A model generated the notes under the pieces. That model saw nothing but the letters and a program-made list of their open reading frames with translations. It searched no databases and was not told the origin of the DNA. From NCBI RefSeq assembly GCF_030227115.1, contig NZ_JASSUA010000007.1, positions 1 to 15,954 of the forward strand: 15,954 nt of DNA. Direction: 5' to 3'. Every line of letters begins with the position of its first letter. Positions within the stretch are counted from its first letter, which is position 1. The position numbers and the translations under genes were made by a program. This DNA comes from Marinobacter sp. SS13-12. Lineage in GTDB: Bacteria > Pseudomonadota > Gammaproteobacteria > Pseudomonadales > Oleiphilaceae. Below, in pieces: positions 8,021 through 15,954 of this stretch.

Positions 8021-11000
8021 ATGAAAGATTTGCTGAATCTTCTCAAAAACCAGAACCAGAAGCAGGAATTTGACGCCATCCGTATTGGACTGGCGTCGCC
8101 TGACATGATCCGTTCATGGTCTTTTGGTGAGGTCAAAAAGCCTGAGACCATCAACTACCGTACGTTCAAGCCTGAACGTGACGGTCTTTTCTGTGCCAAG
8201 ATCTTCGGCCCGATCAAGGATTACGAGTGCCTGTGCGGCAAGTACAAGCGCCTCAAGCACCGTGGTGTCATCTGCGAGAAGTGTGGTGTTGAAGTGGCAC
8301 TGGCCAGTGTGCGCCGTGAGCGCATGGGTCATATCGAGCTTGCCAGCCCGGTCGCCCATATCTGGTTCCTGAAATCACTGCCGTCCCGCATCGGTCTGAT
8401 GCTGGACATGACCCTGCGCGATATTGAACGGGTTCTGTATTTCGAATCGTTCATTGTTATCGAGCCGGGCATGACGACCCTTGAGAAAGGGCAGCTGCTG
8501 AACGACGAGCAGTACTACGAAGCGCTGGAAGAGTTCGGCGACGAGTTCGACGCCCGCATGGGTGCCGAAGCCGTCCAGGAACTGCTGGAAGGTATTGATC
8601 TGCAGGCCGAGGTTGAAGCCCTGCGGGAAGAGATTCCCCAGACCAACTCCGAAACCAAGATCAAGAAATTCAGCAAGCGCCTGAAGATTCTCGAGGCCTT
8701 CCTGTACTCCGGTAACAAGCCGGGCGACATGGTCATGACCGTGCTGCCGGTTCTGCCGCCGGATCTGCGTCCGCTGGTACCGTTGGACGGTGGCCGTTTC
8801 GCCACGTCCGACCTGAACGATCTGTACCGTCGGGTGATCAACCGGAACAACCGTCTCAAGCGCCTGCTGGAGCTCAATGCTCCGGATATCATTGTGCGTA
8901 ACGAGAAGCGGATGCTGCAGGAAGCTGTGGACGCACTGCTGGACAACGGCCGTCGTGGTCGCGCCATTACCGGCACCAACAAGCGCCCGCTGAAGTCCCT
9001 GGCAGACATGATCAAGGGTAAGCAGGGTCGCTTCCGTCAGAACCTGCTCGGTAAGCGAGTGGATTACTCCGGTCGTTCGGTGATCGTGGTTGGTCCCTAC
9101 CTGCGCCTGCACCAGTGCGGTCTTCCCAAGAAGATGGCGCTGGAGCTGTTCAAGCCGTTTATTTTCTCCAAGCTGGAGCACCGTGGTCTGGCGACCACGA
9201 TCAAGGCCGCCAAGAAAATGGTCGAGCGCGAGGAAGGCGTGGTCTGGGATATCCTGGACGAGGTCATCCGTGAGCACCCGATCATGCTCAACCGGGCACC
9301 CACGCTTCACCGTCTGGGTATCCAGGCGTTCGAGCCGGTATTGATTGAAGGCAAGGCGATCCAGCTGCACCCGCTGGTGTGTGCGGCCTACAACGCCGAC
9401 TTCGACGGTGACCAGATGGCGGTCCACGTACCGCTGACCCTGGAAGCCCAGCTCGAAGCCCGTGCGTTGATGATGTCCACCAACAACGTGCTGTCGCCGG
9501 CTAACGGCGAGCCGATCATCGTGCCGTCTCAGGACGTGGTGCTGGGTCTTTACTACATGACCCGTGACCGCAAGAGTGCGCTTGGTGAAGGCATGGTGTT
9601 TGCCGATGTCAAAGAGGCGCACCGCGCCTATGGCGCCGGCAAGGTGGATCTTCAGGCCATGGTCAAGGTCCGCGTTAAAGAAGTGACCTATGACGAAAAC
9701 GGCGAGAAGATTGAAGTGCTCAAGATCGTGGAAACCACGGTCGGCCGTGCACTGCTGTTTGATATCGTGCCTGACGGTCTGTCCTACGACATCGTCAACA
9801 AGCCGATGGTCAAAAAGGCGATCTCCAACCTGATCAACACCTGTTACCGCGATGCGGGTCTGAAAGACACCGTGATTTTTGCGGATCAGCTGATGTACAT
9901 GGGCTATCACTTCGCGACGGTTTCCGGCATTTCAATCGGCTTTAACGACTTCGAGATTCCTCCCGAGAAGTACGAGCTGGTGGATGCGGCGTCTGAAGAA
10001 GTCAAGGACATCGAGACCCAGTACGCGTCCGGTCTGCTGACCCAGGGCGAGAAGTACAACAAGGTTATCGATATCTGGTCCCGCGCCAACGACAAAGTGT
10101 CCAAGGCGATGATGGACAGGCTGTCCCAGGAACAGGTTATCGGGCCGGATGGCAAGGCTGTCAAAGGCGAAAATGGCGAAGACCTCATGCAGGAGTCTTT
10201 CAACTCCGTTTACATGATGGCCGACTCCGGCGCCCGGGGCTCCCCCGCACAGATCCGTCAGTTGGCGGGTATGCGTGGTCTGATGGCGAAGCCGGATGGC
10301 TCGATCATTGAAACCCCGATTACCGCGAACTTCCGTGAGGGTCTGAACGTACTTCAGTACTTCATCTCCACGCACGGTGCCCGTAAGGGTCTGGCGGATA
10401 CCGCTCTGAAGACGGCGAACTCCGGTTACCTGACTCGCCGCCTGGTGGACGTGTCCCAGGATCTGGTGGTCACAGAAACCGACTGTGGCACCGAGGAAGG
10501 CCTGCTGATGACGCCGCATATCGAAGGCGGTGACGTGGTCGTGCCTCTGGGTGATCGTGTTCTCGGTCGTGTCACTGCACGTGCTGCGTTCACGCCTACC
10601 GACAAGGACAATGCCGTTGTCGAAGCCGGCACTCTGCTGGATGAGAAAGCGGTTGAGTCGCTTGAGCGTGCCGGTGTGGACGAAGTCTGGGTTCGTTCTG
10701 CGATTACCTGTGAAACCCGCCACGGCATCTGTTCCAAGTGTTACGGTCGTGACCTTGCGCGGGGCCATCAGGTCAACGTTGGTGAAGCGGTCGGTGTTAT
10801 CGCGGCGCAGTCCATCGGTGAGCCAGGTACCCAGCTGACCATGCGTACCTTCCACATTGGTGGTGCGGCCAGCCGGGCGTCTGCGGTCGACAATATCCAG
10901 GTCAAGCACGGCGGCACTGTTCGCCTGCACAACCTGAAGTCCATCGAGAAGAGCGACGGCACGCTGGTCGTGATCTCCCGCTCCTCTGCGCTGGCGATTG

Positions 11001-12235
11001 CCGACGAACAGGGCCGTGAGCGTGAGTGGTACAAGCTCCCCTATGGCGCGGTGCTGTCGGTCAAGCATGGTGATTCGGTTGAAGCCGGTGTCGCGGTTGC
11101 CAAGTGGGATCCGCACACTCACCCGATCATTGCCGAGGCGGAAGGTACCGTCCGGTTCGTCAACATGGATCAGGGCATCACTGTCCGGACCCAGACAGAC
11201 GAGCTGACCGGTCTGTCCACCATGGAAGTTATCGATCCCAAGGAACGTCCGGCGGCCGGTAAGGACATCCGTCCTGCCATCCAGCTGATTGACGAGAAGG
11301 GTGAGGACGTTGAGCTGCCCGGTGGCGGTACTGCAATCTTCTTCCTGCCAGCCAACGCGCTGGTGACCATGGCCAACGGTGCCAGGGTCGAACTGGGTGA
11401 CGTGGTTGCACGTATCCCGCAGGAAAGCTCGAAGACCCGGGATATTACCGGTGGTCTGCCACGGGTTGCCGACCTGTTCGAAGCCCGTCGTCCGAAAGAG
11501 TCCTCGATCCTGGCGGAAGTCAGTGGTGTGGTTTCATTCGGCAAGGAAACCAAGGGCAAGAAGCGCCTGGTGATCACGCCGAAGGATGCGGATCCGTATG
11601 AGGTTCTGATTCCGAAGCATCGCCAGATGAACGTGTTCGAGGGTGAGACGGTCGAGAAGGGTGAGGTCATCTCCGACGGCCCTTCCAACCCGCACGATAT
11701 TCTGCGCCTGCTGGGTGTAGTGGCGTTGGCGAAGTACATTACCAACGAGATCCAGGACGTGTACCGCCTGCAAGGCGTTGTCATCAACGATAAGCACATC
11801 GAAGTTATTGTTCGTCAGATGCTGCGCAAGGTCGAGATTACCGACGCCGGCGATACCAGCCTGCTGGGTGGTGATCAGGTTGAGATCACTCAGTTCATGG
11901 AAGAGAACGAGAAAGCAGAGGCAGCCGACAAGGAGCCCGCAAGGTGCGATCGTCTGCTGCTGGGTATCACCAAGGCATCTCTGGCAACAGAGTCCTTCAT
12001 CTCTGCAGCATCGTTCCAGGAAACCACGCGGGTTCTGACCGAAGGCGCCGTCACCGGCAAGCGGGACTACCTCCGCGGCCTGAAGGAAAACGTGGTGGTG
12101 GGTCGCCTGATTCCGGCTGGTACCGGTCTCGCCTACCACGCAGAGCGCAAGCGCAAGCGTGAACTGGAAGAGCAGGGCGTAACCGCAGCGGATGTGGAAG
12201 AAGCTCTGAGTGCCGAGCTCAACCGCGAAAGCTGA
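8021..12235 (+). CDS. rpoC: DNA-directed RNA polymerase subunit beta'
   Basis: RpoC carries the catalytic magnesium site, bridge helix, trigger loop and clamp of RNA polymerase. The product is 1404 residues (E. coli 1407). The N-terminal zinc-binding cysteines are C70, C72, C85 and C88. The catalytic NADFDGD motif gives D460, D462 and D464, numbered as in E. coli. The second zinc site is C822, C897, C904 and C907. The trigger-loop region begins at [12 protein letters not shown] and is interrupted by a long insertion before [20 protein letters not shown], as in gammaproteobacteria. The C-terminus contains [20 protein letters not shown], then a charged tail. The ATG has GGAG at 8008-8011. It is probably cotranscribed with rpoB. 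A stop at 12233 precedes the str promoter. Confidence 0.99.
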   Translation: MKDLLNLLKNQNQKQEFDAIRIGLASPDMIRSWSFGEVKKPETINYRTFKPERDGLFCAKIFGPIKDYECLCGKYKRLKHRGVICEKCGVEVALASVRRERMGHIELASPVAHIWFLKSLPSRIGLMLDMTLRDIERVLYFESFIVIEPGMTTLEKGQLLNDEQYYEALEEFGDEFDARMGAEAVQELLEGIDLQAEVEALREEIPQTNSETKIKKFSKRLKILEAFLYSGNKPGDMVMTVLPVLPPDLRPLVPLDGGRFATSDLNDLYRRVINRNNRLKRLLELNAPDIIVRNEKRMLQEAVDALLDNGRRGRAITGTNKRPLKSLADMIKGKQGRFRQNLLGKRVDYSGRSVIVVGPYLRLHQCGLPKKMALELFKPFIFSKLEHRGLATTIKAAKKMVEREEGVVWDILDEVIREHPIMLNRAPTLHRLGIQAFEPVLIEGKAIQLHPLVCAAYNADFDGDQMAVHVPLTLEAQLEARALMMSTNNVLSPANGEPIIVPSQDVVLGLYYMTRDRKSALGEGMVFADVKEAHRAYGAGKVDLQAMVKVRVKEVTYDENGEKIEVLKIVETTVGRALLFDIVPDGLSYDIVNKPMVKKAISNLINTCYRDAGLKDTVIFADQLMYMGYHFATVSGISIGFNDFEIPPEKYELVDAASEEVKDIETQYASGLLTQGEKYNKVIDIWSRANDKVSKAMMDRLSQEQVIGPDGKAVKGENGEDLMQESFNSVYMMADSGARGSPAQIRQLAGMRGLMAKPDGSIIETPITANFREGLNVLQYFISTHGARKGLADTALKTANSGYLTRRLVDVSQDLVVTETDCGTEEGLLMTPHIEGGDVVVPLGDRVLGRVTARAAFTPTDKDNAVVEAGTLLDEKAVESLERAGVDEVWVRSAITCETRHGICSKCYGRDLARGHQVNVGEAVGVIAAQSIGEPGTQLTMRTFHIGGAASRASAVDNIQVKHGGTVRLHNLKSIEKSDGTLVVISRSSALAIADEQGREREWYKLPYGAVLSVKHGDSVEAGVAVAKWDPHTHPIIAEAEGTVRFVNMDQGITVRTQTDELTGLSTMEVIDPKERPAAGKDIRPAIQLIDEKGEDVELPGGGTAIFFLPANALVTMANGARVELGDVVARIPQESSKTRDITGGLPRVADLFEARRPKESSILAEVSGVVSFGKETKGKKRLVITPKDADPYEVLIPKHRQMNVFEGETVEKGEVISDGPSNPHDILRLLGVVALAKYITNEIQDVYRLQGVVINDKHIEVIVRQMLRKVEITDAGDTSLLGGDQVEITQFMEENEKAEAADKEPARCDRLLLGITKASLATESFISAASFQETTRVLTEGAVTGKRDYLRGLKENVVVGRLIPAGTGLAYHAERKRKRELEEQGVTAADVEEALSAELNRES

Positions 12236-12247
12236 GTTGGCCGGCAC

Positions 12248-12284
12248 GGCCACCCGCCGGTAGTTACTTACGCCGCGGGTGGTT
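12248..12284 (+). repeat. Hairpin after rpoC, no T tract
   Basis: CCACCCGC (12250-12257) pairs with GCGGGTGG (12275-12282), extendable by two wobble pairs. An inner GTA/TAC stem closes a six-base loop. It starts about 12 bases after the rpoC stop, but is followed by TTAAAAAG instead of a T run. It is therefore not a standard intrinsic terminator on this strand. It could mark a protected 3' end for rpoBC mRNA or a Rho-linked end. It lies immediately upstream of the str promoter. Confidence 0.5.
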
Positions 12285-12302
12285 AAAAAGAGATCAGTCA
12301 TC

Positions 12303-12331
12303 TTGACTGTTAGGGGGCGCGGGCTTACACT
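12303..12331 (+). promoter_or_regulatory. Sigma-70-type promoter of the str group (rpsL-rpsG-fusA-tuf)
   Basis: TTGACT (12303-12308) matches the -35 consensus at five of six positions. After a 17-base spacer, TACACT (12326-12331) matches the -10 consensus at four of six. The predicted start is near 12338. The bases after the -10 (TGCGACC) form a GC-rich discriminator, a feature of stringently controlled ribosomal promoters. An A-rich segment (TTAAAAAGAGAT, 12283-12294) lies just upstream, where an UP element would be. The match and its position ahead of rpsL are seen; promoter activity and ppGpp control are inferred. Confidence 0.72.
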
Positions 12332-12346
12332 TGCGACCCTCAAATT

Positions 12347-12369
12347 TTACCCCCGCCTGTCGGGGGTAA
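12347..12369 (+). promoter_or_regulatory. Hairpin near the predicted 5' end of str mRNA
   Basis: TTACCCCCG (12347-12355) pairs perfectly with CGGGGGTAA (12361-12369) around a CCTGT loop, and AAA/TTT pairing can add to it. It lies about 10 bases from the predicted transcription start and 22 bases before the rpsL Shine-Dalgarno (GGAG, 12391-12394). The following GTTTC is too short for a good terminator tail, so partial attenuation, or 5'-end protection of the mRNA, is more likely. The function is inferred. Confidence 0.5.
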
Positions 12370-12403
12370 GTTTCATTGATACGGTTTTTTGGAGTTTGCT
12401 TAC

Positions 12404-12778
12404 ATGGCAACGATTAATCAGTTGGTGCGTAAGCCTCGTAAACGCAAGGCAGCCAAGAGCGACGTTCCTGCTCTGCAGGCCTGTCCTCAGCGCCGTGGTG
12501 TGTGTACTCGTGTATACACCACAACGCCGAAGAAGCCGAACTCAGCACTGCGTAAAGTGTGCCGTGTTCGCCTGACTAACGGCTACGAGGTTTCCTCATA
12601 CATTGGTGGTGAAGGTCACAACCTTCAGGAGCACAGTGTTGTGCTGATCCGTGGTGGTCGAGTTAAAGACCTTCCGGGTGTGCGCTATCACACTGTTCGC
12701 GGAACACTGGACACCCAGGGTGTGCAGAACCGTAAGCAGGGCCGCTCCAAGTACGGTGCAAAACGACCCAAGTCCTGA
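12404..12778 (+). CDS. rpsL: 30S ribosomal protein S12
   Basis: S12 lies in the 30S decoding centre, sets decoding accuracy, and is the site of streptomycin-resistance mutations. The 124-residue product (E. coli 124) starts [20 protein letters not shown] and contains [21 protein letters not shown]43 and K88 ([13 protein letters not shown]) are both present, as in streptomycin-sensitive strains. D89 is the residue that RimO methylthiolates in E. coli. The start at 12404 follows GGAG at 12391-12394 with 9-base spacing; an in-frame ATG at 12389 would overlap that site. It is the first gene of the str group, behind the promoter at 12303. Confidence 0.99.
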   Translation: MATINQLVRKPRKRKAAKSDVPALQACPQRRGVCTRVYTTTPKKPNSALRKVCRVRLTNGYEVSSYIGGEGHNLQEHSVVLIRGGRVKDLPGVRYHTVRGTLDTQGVQNRKQGRSKYGAKRPKS

Positions 12779-12830
12779 TGTCCCACGCGGGTGTCTTTTA
12801 TCGTTGCTACGTAGAACGGTGAGAGTAAGG

Positions 12831-12890
12831 CTGAGTAGCTGATGCTATCTCAGGGGTTCCTGAAGACCTTTTAACAGATAAGGGCTTATC
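12831..12890 (+). promoter_or_regulatory. Structured rpsL-rpsG spacer, candidate S7 translational operator
   Basis: Two hairpins fill the end of the 113-base spacer. In the first, CTGAG then TAGC (12831-12839) pairs with GCTA and CTCAG (12844-12853, one bulged T) around a TGAT loop. In the second, GATAA (12877-12881) pairs with TTATC (12886-12890). This places GGGC, part of the rpsG Shine-Dalgarno AAGGG (12880-12884), in the loop directly before the ATG. In E. coli, S7 binds the equivalent spacer to repress translation of rpsG and downstream genes. The pairings are seen; S7 binding here is inferred from position. Confidence 0.5.
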
Positions 12891-12891
12891 G

Positions 12892-13362
12892 ATGCCTAGA
12901 AGAAGAGTTGCAGCAAAACGGGAAATTATCCCGGATCCCAAATTCGGCAGTGCACGTCTGGCCAAGTTCATCAACCATGTGATGGAAAGTGGCAAGAAAG
13001 GCGTTGCAGAGCGCATTGTTTATGGCGCGCTCGATATCGTTGCCGACAAGTCGAAGGAAGAGCCGATCGAAATGTTCGAGAAGGCCCTGGAGAACATCCA
13101 GCCGATGGTTGAGGTTAAGTCCCGTCGCGTGGGTGGTGCTACTTACCAGGTGCCTGTAGAAGTGCGGCCTTCCCGTCAGCACGCGCTGGCCATGCGCTGG
13201 CTCGTAGAATATTCACGGAAACGTGGTGAAAAGTCCATGGCTCAGCGTCTGGCAGGCGAAATCCTGGATGCCGCTGATAGCAAAGGCTCCGCTGTTAAGA
13301 AGCGCGAAGACGTTCATCGCATGGCAGAAGCCAACAAGGCGTTCTCTCACTTCCGTTTCTAA
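12892..13362 (+). CDS. rpsG: 30S ribosomal protein S7
   Basis: S7 nucleates assembly of the 30S head by binding the 3' major domain of 16S rRNA and lies near the E-site tRNA and mRNA exit. The 156-residue product matches the common bacterial length. It begins [20 protein letters not shown], with the basic N-terminal arm and [20 protein letters not shown] helices. The protruding beta-hairpin lies near 74-92 ([19 protein letters not shown]), and the C-terminal helix ends [10 protein letters not shown]. The ATG has AAGGG at 12880-12884, partly inside a small hairpin. fusA begins 18 bases after the stop. S7 is the feedback regulator of this operon in E. coli. Confidence 0.98.
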   Translation: MPRRRVAAKREIIPDPKFGSARLAKFINHVMESGKKGVAERIVYGALDIVADKSKEEPIEMFEKALENIQPMVEVKSRRVGGATYQVPVEVRPSRQHALAMRWLVEYSRKRGEKSMAQRLAGEILDAADSKGSAVKKREDVHRMAEANKAFSHFRF

Positions 13363-13380
13363 TCAGCCGAGGTTTATACA

Positions 13381-15486
13381 GTGGCACGTAAGACTCCGAT
13401 CAAGAGATACAGAAACATTGGTATTTGTGCGCACGTTGATGCGGGCAAAACCACAACCACCGAGCGGGTCCTGTTCTATACAGGTATTTCCCACAAGATT
13501 GGTGAAGTTCATGATGGCGCAGCAACCATGGACTGGATGGAGCAGGAGCAGGAGCGTGGTATTACCATCACGTCTGCTGCAACCACCTGTTTCTGGCAGG
13601 GCATGGACAAACAGTATCCTGAGCACCGTATCAACATCATCGATACCCCGGGACACGTTGACTTCACCATCGAGGTAGAGCGCTCGCTGCGTGTACTCGA
13701 CGGTGCGGTTGTGGTGTTCTGTGGTTCTTCAGGTGTTGAGCCGCAGTCCGAGACTGTCTGGCGTCAGGCCAACAAGTACGAAGTTCCGCGCATGGTATTC
13801 GTCAACAAGATGGACCGTGCCGGCGCCAACTTCCTGCGGGTTGTTGCCCAGATCAAGAATCGCCTGGGTGCCAACGCCGTACCGGTTCAGTTGCCGATTG
13901 GTTCTGAAGAGGACTTTGCCGGTGTTATCGATCTGATCCGTAACAAGGCGATCTACTGGAACGAAGACGACGCTGGTGCAACCTATGACGAGCGTGATGT
14001 TCCGGCGGAAATGGCCGAGGAAGTGGCCAAGTACCGCGAAGAGATGATGGAAGCGGCCGCGGAAGCCAACGAAGAGTTGATGGAACGCTACCTCGAAGAG
14101 GGCGAGCTGAACAACGACGACATCAAAAAAGGTCTGCGTATTCGTACGCTCGCCAATGAGATCGTCATCGCGACCTGTGGTTCTGCCTTCAAGAACAAGG
14201 GTGTTCAGGCGGTATTGGACGCTGTTATCGAATTCCTGCCAGCGCCGGATGAGGTTAAAGCCATCCGTGGTGAAGTGGACGAAGACGGTACTGAAGAAAC
14301 CCGTCAGGCTGATGACGATGCTCCCTTCTCCGCTCTGGCATTCAAGATTGCGACAGACCCGTTTGTCGGCACGCTGACCTTCTTCCGTGTCTACTCCGGT
14401 AGGCTCGAATCCGGTAATGCGGTTTACAATTCGGTCAAGCAGAAGAAAGAGCGCGTTGGCCGTATGGTTCAGATGCACTCCAAAGAGCGTCAGGAGATCA
14501 AGGAAGTTCTTGCGGGTGACATTGCTGCGGCAATTGGCCTCAAGAGTGTCACGACCGGTGATACCCTGTGCGACGAGAACCACAAGATCATCCTGGAGCG
14601 CATGGAATTCCCGGAGCCGGTTATCTCCGTAGCCGTAGAGCCGAAGTCCAAAGCTGATCAGGAGAAGATGGGTGTTGCCCTTGGCAAGCTGGCCCAAGAA
14701 GATCCTTCATTCCGTGTGCGCACTGATGAAGAGTCCGGCCAGACCATCATCTCCGGTATGGGTGAGCTTCACCTGGACATTATCGTTGACCGCATGCGTC
14801 GCGAGTTCAAGGTAGAGGCAAACATTGGTAAGCCGCAGGTTGCTTACCGTGAGTGCATCCGTAAGAACGTGGATGTGGAAGGCAAGTTCGTACGTCAGTC
14901 TGGTGGTCGTGGTCAGTACGGTCACGTCAAGATCAAGCTTGAGCCGCTGCCTCTTGATGATGAAGATGGCGAGAACTTTATCTTCGTGAATGAAATCGTT
15001 GGTGGTGTCGTTCCCAAGGAATACATACCTGCTGTCCAGCAAGGCATTCAGGAGCAGATGCAGAACGGCTGTCTGGCCGGTTACCCGCTGCTGCGCATCA
15101 AGGCCACGCTGTACGATGGTTCTTACCACGACGTTGACTCCAATGAGATGGCCTTCAAGGTCGCCGGTTCCATGGCGATGAAGAAAGGCGCTCTGGAAGC
15201 CAGCCCAGCCCTTCTCGAGCCGATGATGAGGGTAGAGGTTGTTACCCCTGAAGATTACATGGGTGACGTAGTAGGCGACCTGAACCGTCGTCGCGGTCTC
15301 GTGCAGGGCATGGAAGACATTCCTTCTGGCAAGCAGATTCGTGCAGAGGTTCCGTTGTCGGAGATGTTCGGTTACGCCACCGATCTGCGTTCTGCAACGC
15401 AGGGTCGGGCGTCTTATGCGATGGAGTTCTCCCGCTATATGGAAGCTCCCTCGAACATTGCCGAAGCGATCATTAAAAAGGGTTGA
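13381..15486 (+). CDS. fusA: Elongation factor G
   Basis: EF-G is the GTPase that drives tRNA-mRNA translocation and, with RRF, ribosome recycling; it is the target of fusidic acid. The product is 701 residues (E. coli 704). GTPase motifs appear in order: G1 AHVDAGKT (17-24), switch I RGITITSA (59-66), G3 DTPGH (88-92), and G4 NKMD (142-145). The G' insert follows, then domain II ([20 protein letters not shown]) and domain III. Domain IV carries [14 protein letters not shown] with H583, the tip-region histidine important for translocation in E. coli. Domain V is C-terminal. The start is GTG at 13381 with GAGG at 13369-13372. It is a standard housekeeping EF-G and shows none of the changes of a specialised paralogue. 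tuf follows after 35 bases. Confidence 0.99.
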   Translation: MARKTPIKRYRNIGICAHVDAGKTTTTERVLFYTGISHKIGEVHDGAATMDWMEQEQERGITITSAATTCFWQGMDKQYPEHRINIIDTPGHVDFTIEVERSLRVLDGAVVVFCGSSGVEPQSETVWRQANKYEVPRMVFVNKMDRAGANFLRVVAQIKNRLGANAVPVQLPIGSEEDFAGVIDLIRNKAIYWNEDDAGATYDERDVPAEMAEEVAKYREEMMEAAAEANEELMERYLEEGELNNDDIKKGLRIRTLANEIVIATCGSAFKNKGVQAVLDAVIEFLPAPDEVKAIRGEVDEDGTEETRQADDDAPFSALAFKIATDPFVGTLTFFRVYSGRLESGNAVYNSVKQKKERVGRMVQMHSKERQEIKEVLAGDIAAAIGLKSVTTGDTLCDENHKIILERMEFPEPVISVAVEPKSKADQEKMGVALGKLAQEDPSFRVRTDEESGQTIISGMGELHLDIIVDRMRREFKVEANIGKPQVAYRECIRKNVDVEGKFVRQSGGRGQYGHVKIKLEPLPLDDEDGENFIFVNEIVGGVVPKEYIPAVQQGIQEQMQNGCLAGYPLLRIKATLYDGSYHDVDSNEMAFKVAGSMAMKKGALEASPALLEPMMRVEVVTPEDYMGDVVGDLNRRRGLVQGMEDIPSGKQIRAEVPLSEMFGYATDLRSATQGRASYAMEFSRYMEAPSNIAEAIIKKG

Positions 15487-15521
15487 TCCCCAGGACTTAA
15501 GAAACAGGAAGAGGTGTAACC

Positions 15522-15954
15522 GTGTCTAAAGCAAAATTTGAGCGTAACAAGCCACACGTAAACGTGGGCACCATTGGTCACGTAGACCATGGCAAGACCA
15601 CGCTGACAGCCGCGCTGACTCGTGTATGTCACGAAGTGTGGGGTACTGGTAGTGCAAGTGCATTCGATTCTATCGATAACGCGCCGGAAGAGAAGGCCCG
15701 TGGTATTACTATCGCGACTTCACACGTTGAGTATGATTCACCGGCACGTCACTACGCCCACGTAGACTGCCCGGGCCACGCTGACTATGTGAAGAACATG
15801 ATCACGGGTGCGGCACAGATGGACGGCGCAATCCTGGTGTGTTCCGCAGCTGACGGCCCCATGCCGCAGACTCGTGAGCACATCCTGCTGTCCCGCCAGG
15901 TCGGCGTACCTTTCATCGTTGTGTTCCTGAACAAGGCGGACATGGTCGATGACG
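15522..15954 (+). CDS. tuf: Elongation factor Tu, N-terminal part (partial)
   Basis: The first 144 codons of a tuf gene are present; the rest runs off the window end. The start is GTG at 15522, with GAGG at 15511-15514 and 7-base spacing, giving [20 protein letters not shown]. The GTPase motifs are complete in the visible part: G1 GHVDHGKT (19-26), switch I RGITI (60-64), G3 DCPGH with the catalytic histidine H86 (82-86), and G4 NKAD (137-140). The segment [18 protein letters not shown] is distinctive and reminiscent of Marinobacter-type EF-Tu (recalled, not searched). It is the last gene of the str group. It is the second tuf copy of the window, in the same orientation as the fragment at 1-125. 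Confidence 0.98.
   Translation, partial: MSKAKFERNKPHVNVGTIGHVDHGKTTLTAALTRVCHEVWGTGSASAFDSIDNAPEEKARGITIATSHVEYDSPARHYAHVDCPGHADYVKNMITGAAQMDGAILVCSAADGPMPQTREHILLSRQVGVPFIVVFLNKADMVDD

Noticed and set aside
12781..12800. Possible terminator after rpsL (CCCACGCGGG then TCTTTT)
   Set aside because: The stem is only 3 bp, too weak, and rpsG-fusA-tuf continue as one operon.

Overview
The window is a continuous stretch of the bacterial transcription/translation core locus, with every gene on the + strand. In order it holds: the 3' end of one tuf (EF-Tu) gene, tRNA-Trp(CCA), secE, nusG, rplK, rplA, rplJ, rplL, rpoB, rpoC, rpsL, rpsG, fusA, and the 5' end of a second tuf gene. Both tuf genes are cut by the window edges; every other gene is complete. 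No mobile element, CRISPR array, prophage, toxin system or unknown protein-coding gene is visible, and no gene-free stretch exceeds 300 bases.

The organism is a gammaproteobacterium. The RpoB and RpoC sequences run almost colinear with E. coli and carry the lineage insertions, including a long insert in the RpoC trigger loop. The L10 leader kink-turn is of E. coli type. The secE-nusG, rplKAJL-rpoBC and str (rpsL-rpsG-fusA-tuf) groups are fused into one block, as in Pseudomonas-like genomes and unlike E. coli, where the str operon lies elsewhere. The EF-Tu N-terminus and SecE look most like Marinobacter or a close marine relative. That is recognition from memory, not a search result.

Region by region: (1) 1-1255 holds tuf end, tRNA-Trp, secE and nusG, closed by a strong intrinsic terminator at 1223-1255. 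(2) 1256-3624 is the L11/L1 and L10/L12 ribosomal stalk group. It has a candidate L1-binding operator before rplK and a structured L10 leader (about 2501-2679) before rplJ. (3) 3625-3866 lies between rplL and rpoB. It contains an attenuator hairpin (3664-3694) followed by a long imperfect duplex (3706-3753) that resembles an RNase III processing site. (4) 3867-12235 is rpoB and rpoC, separated by a perfect 9-bp hairpin. (5) 12236-12403 carries a well-formed promoter (TTGACT, 17-bp spacer, TACACT) for the str group, with hairpins before and after it. (6) 12404-15954 is rpsL, rpsG, fusA and tuf, with a structured rpsL-rpsG spacer where S7 feedback control is expected.

The genes supply RNA polymerase beta and beta', the elongation/termination factor NusG, SecE of the protein export channel, the ribosomal GTPase-associated centre (L11, L10, L7/L12) and L1, the 30S proteins S12 and S7, and the GTPases EF-G and EF-Tu. 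The protein content is ordinary core genome. The points worth a second look are in the intergenic RNA: leaders, attenuator, processing hairpins and translational operators. I found no evidence for a previously undescribed system.
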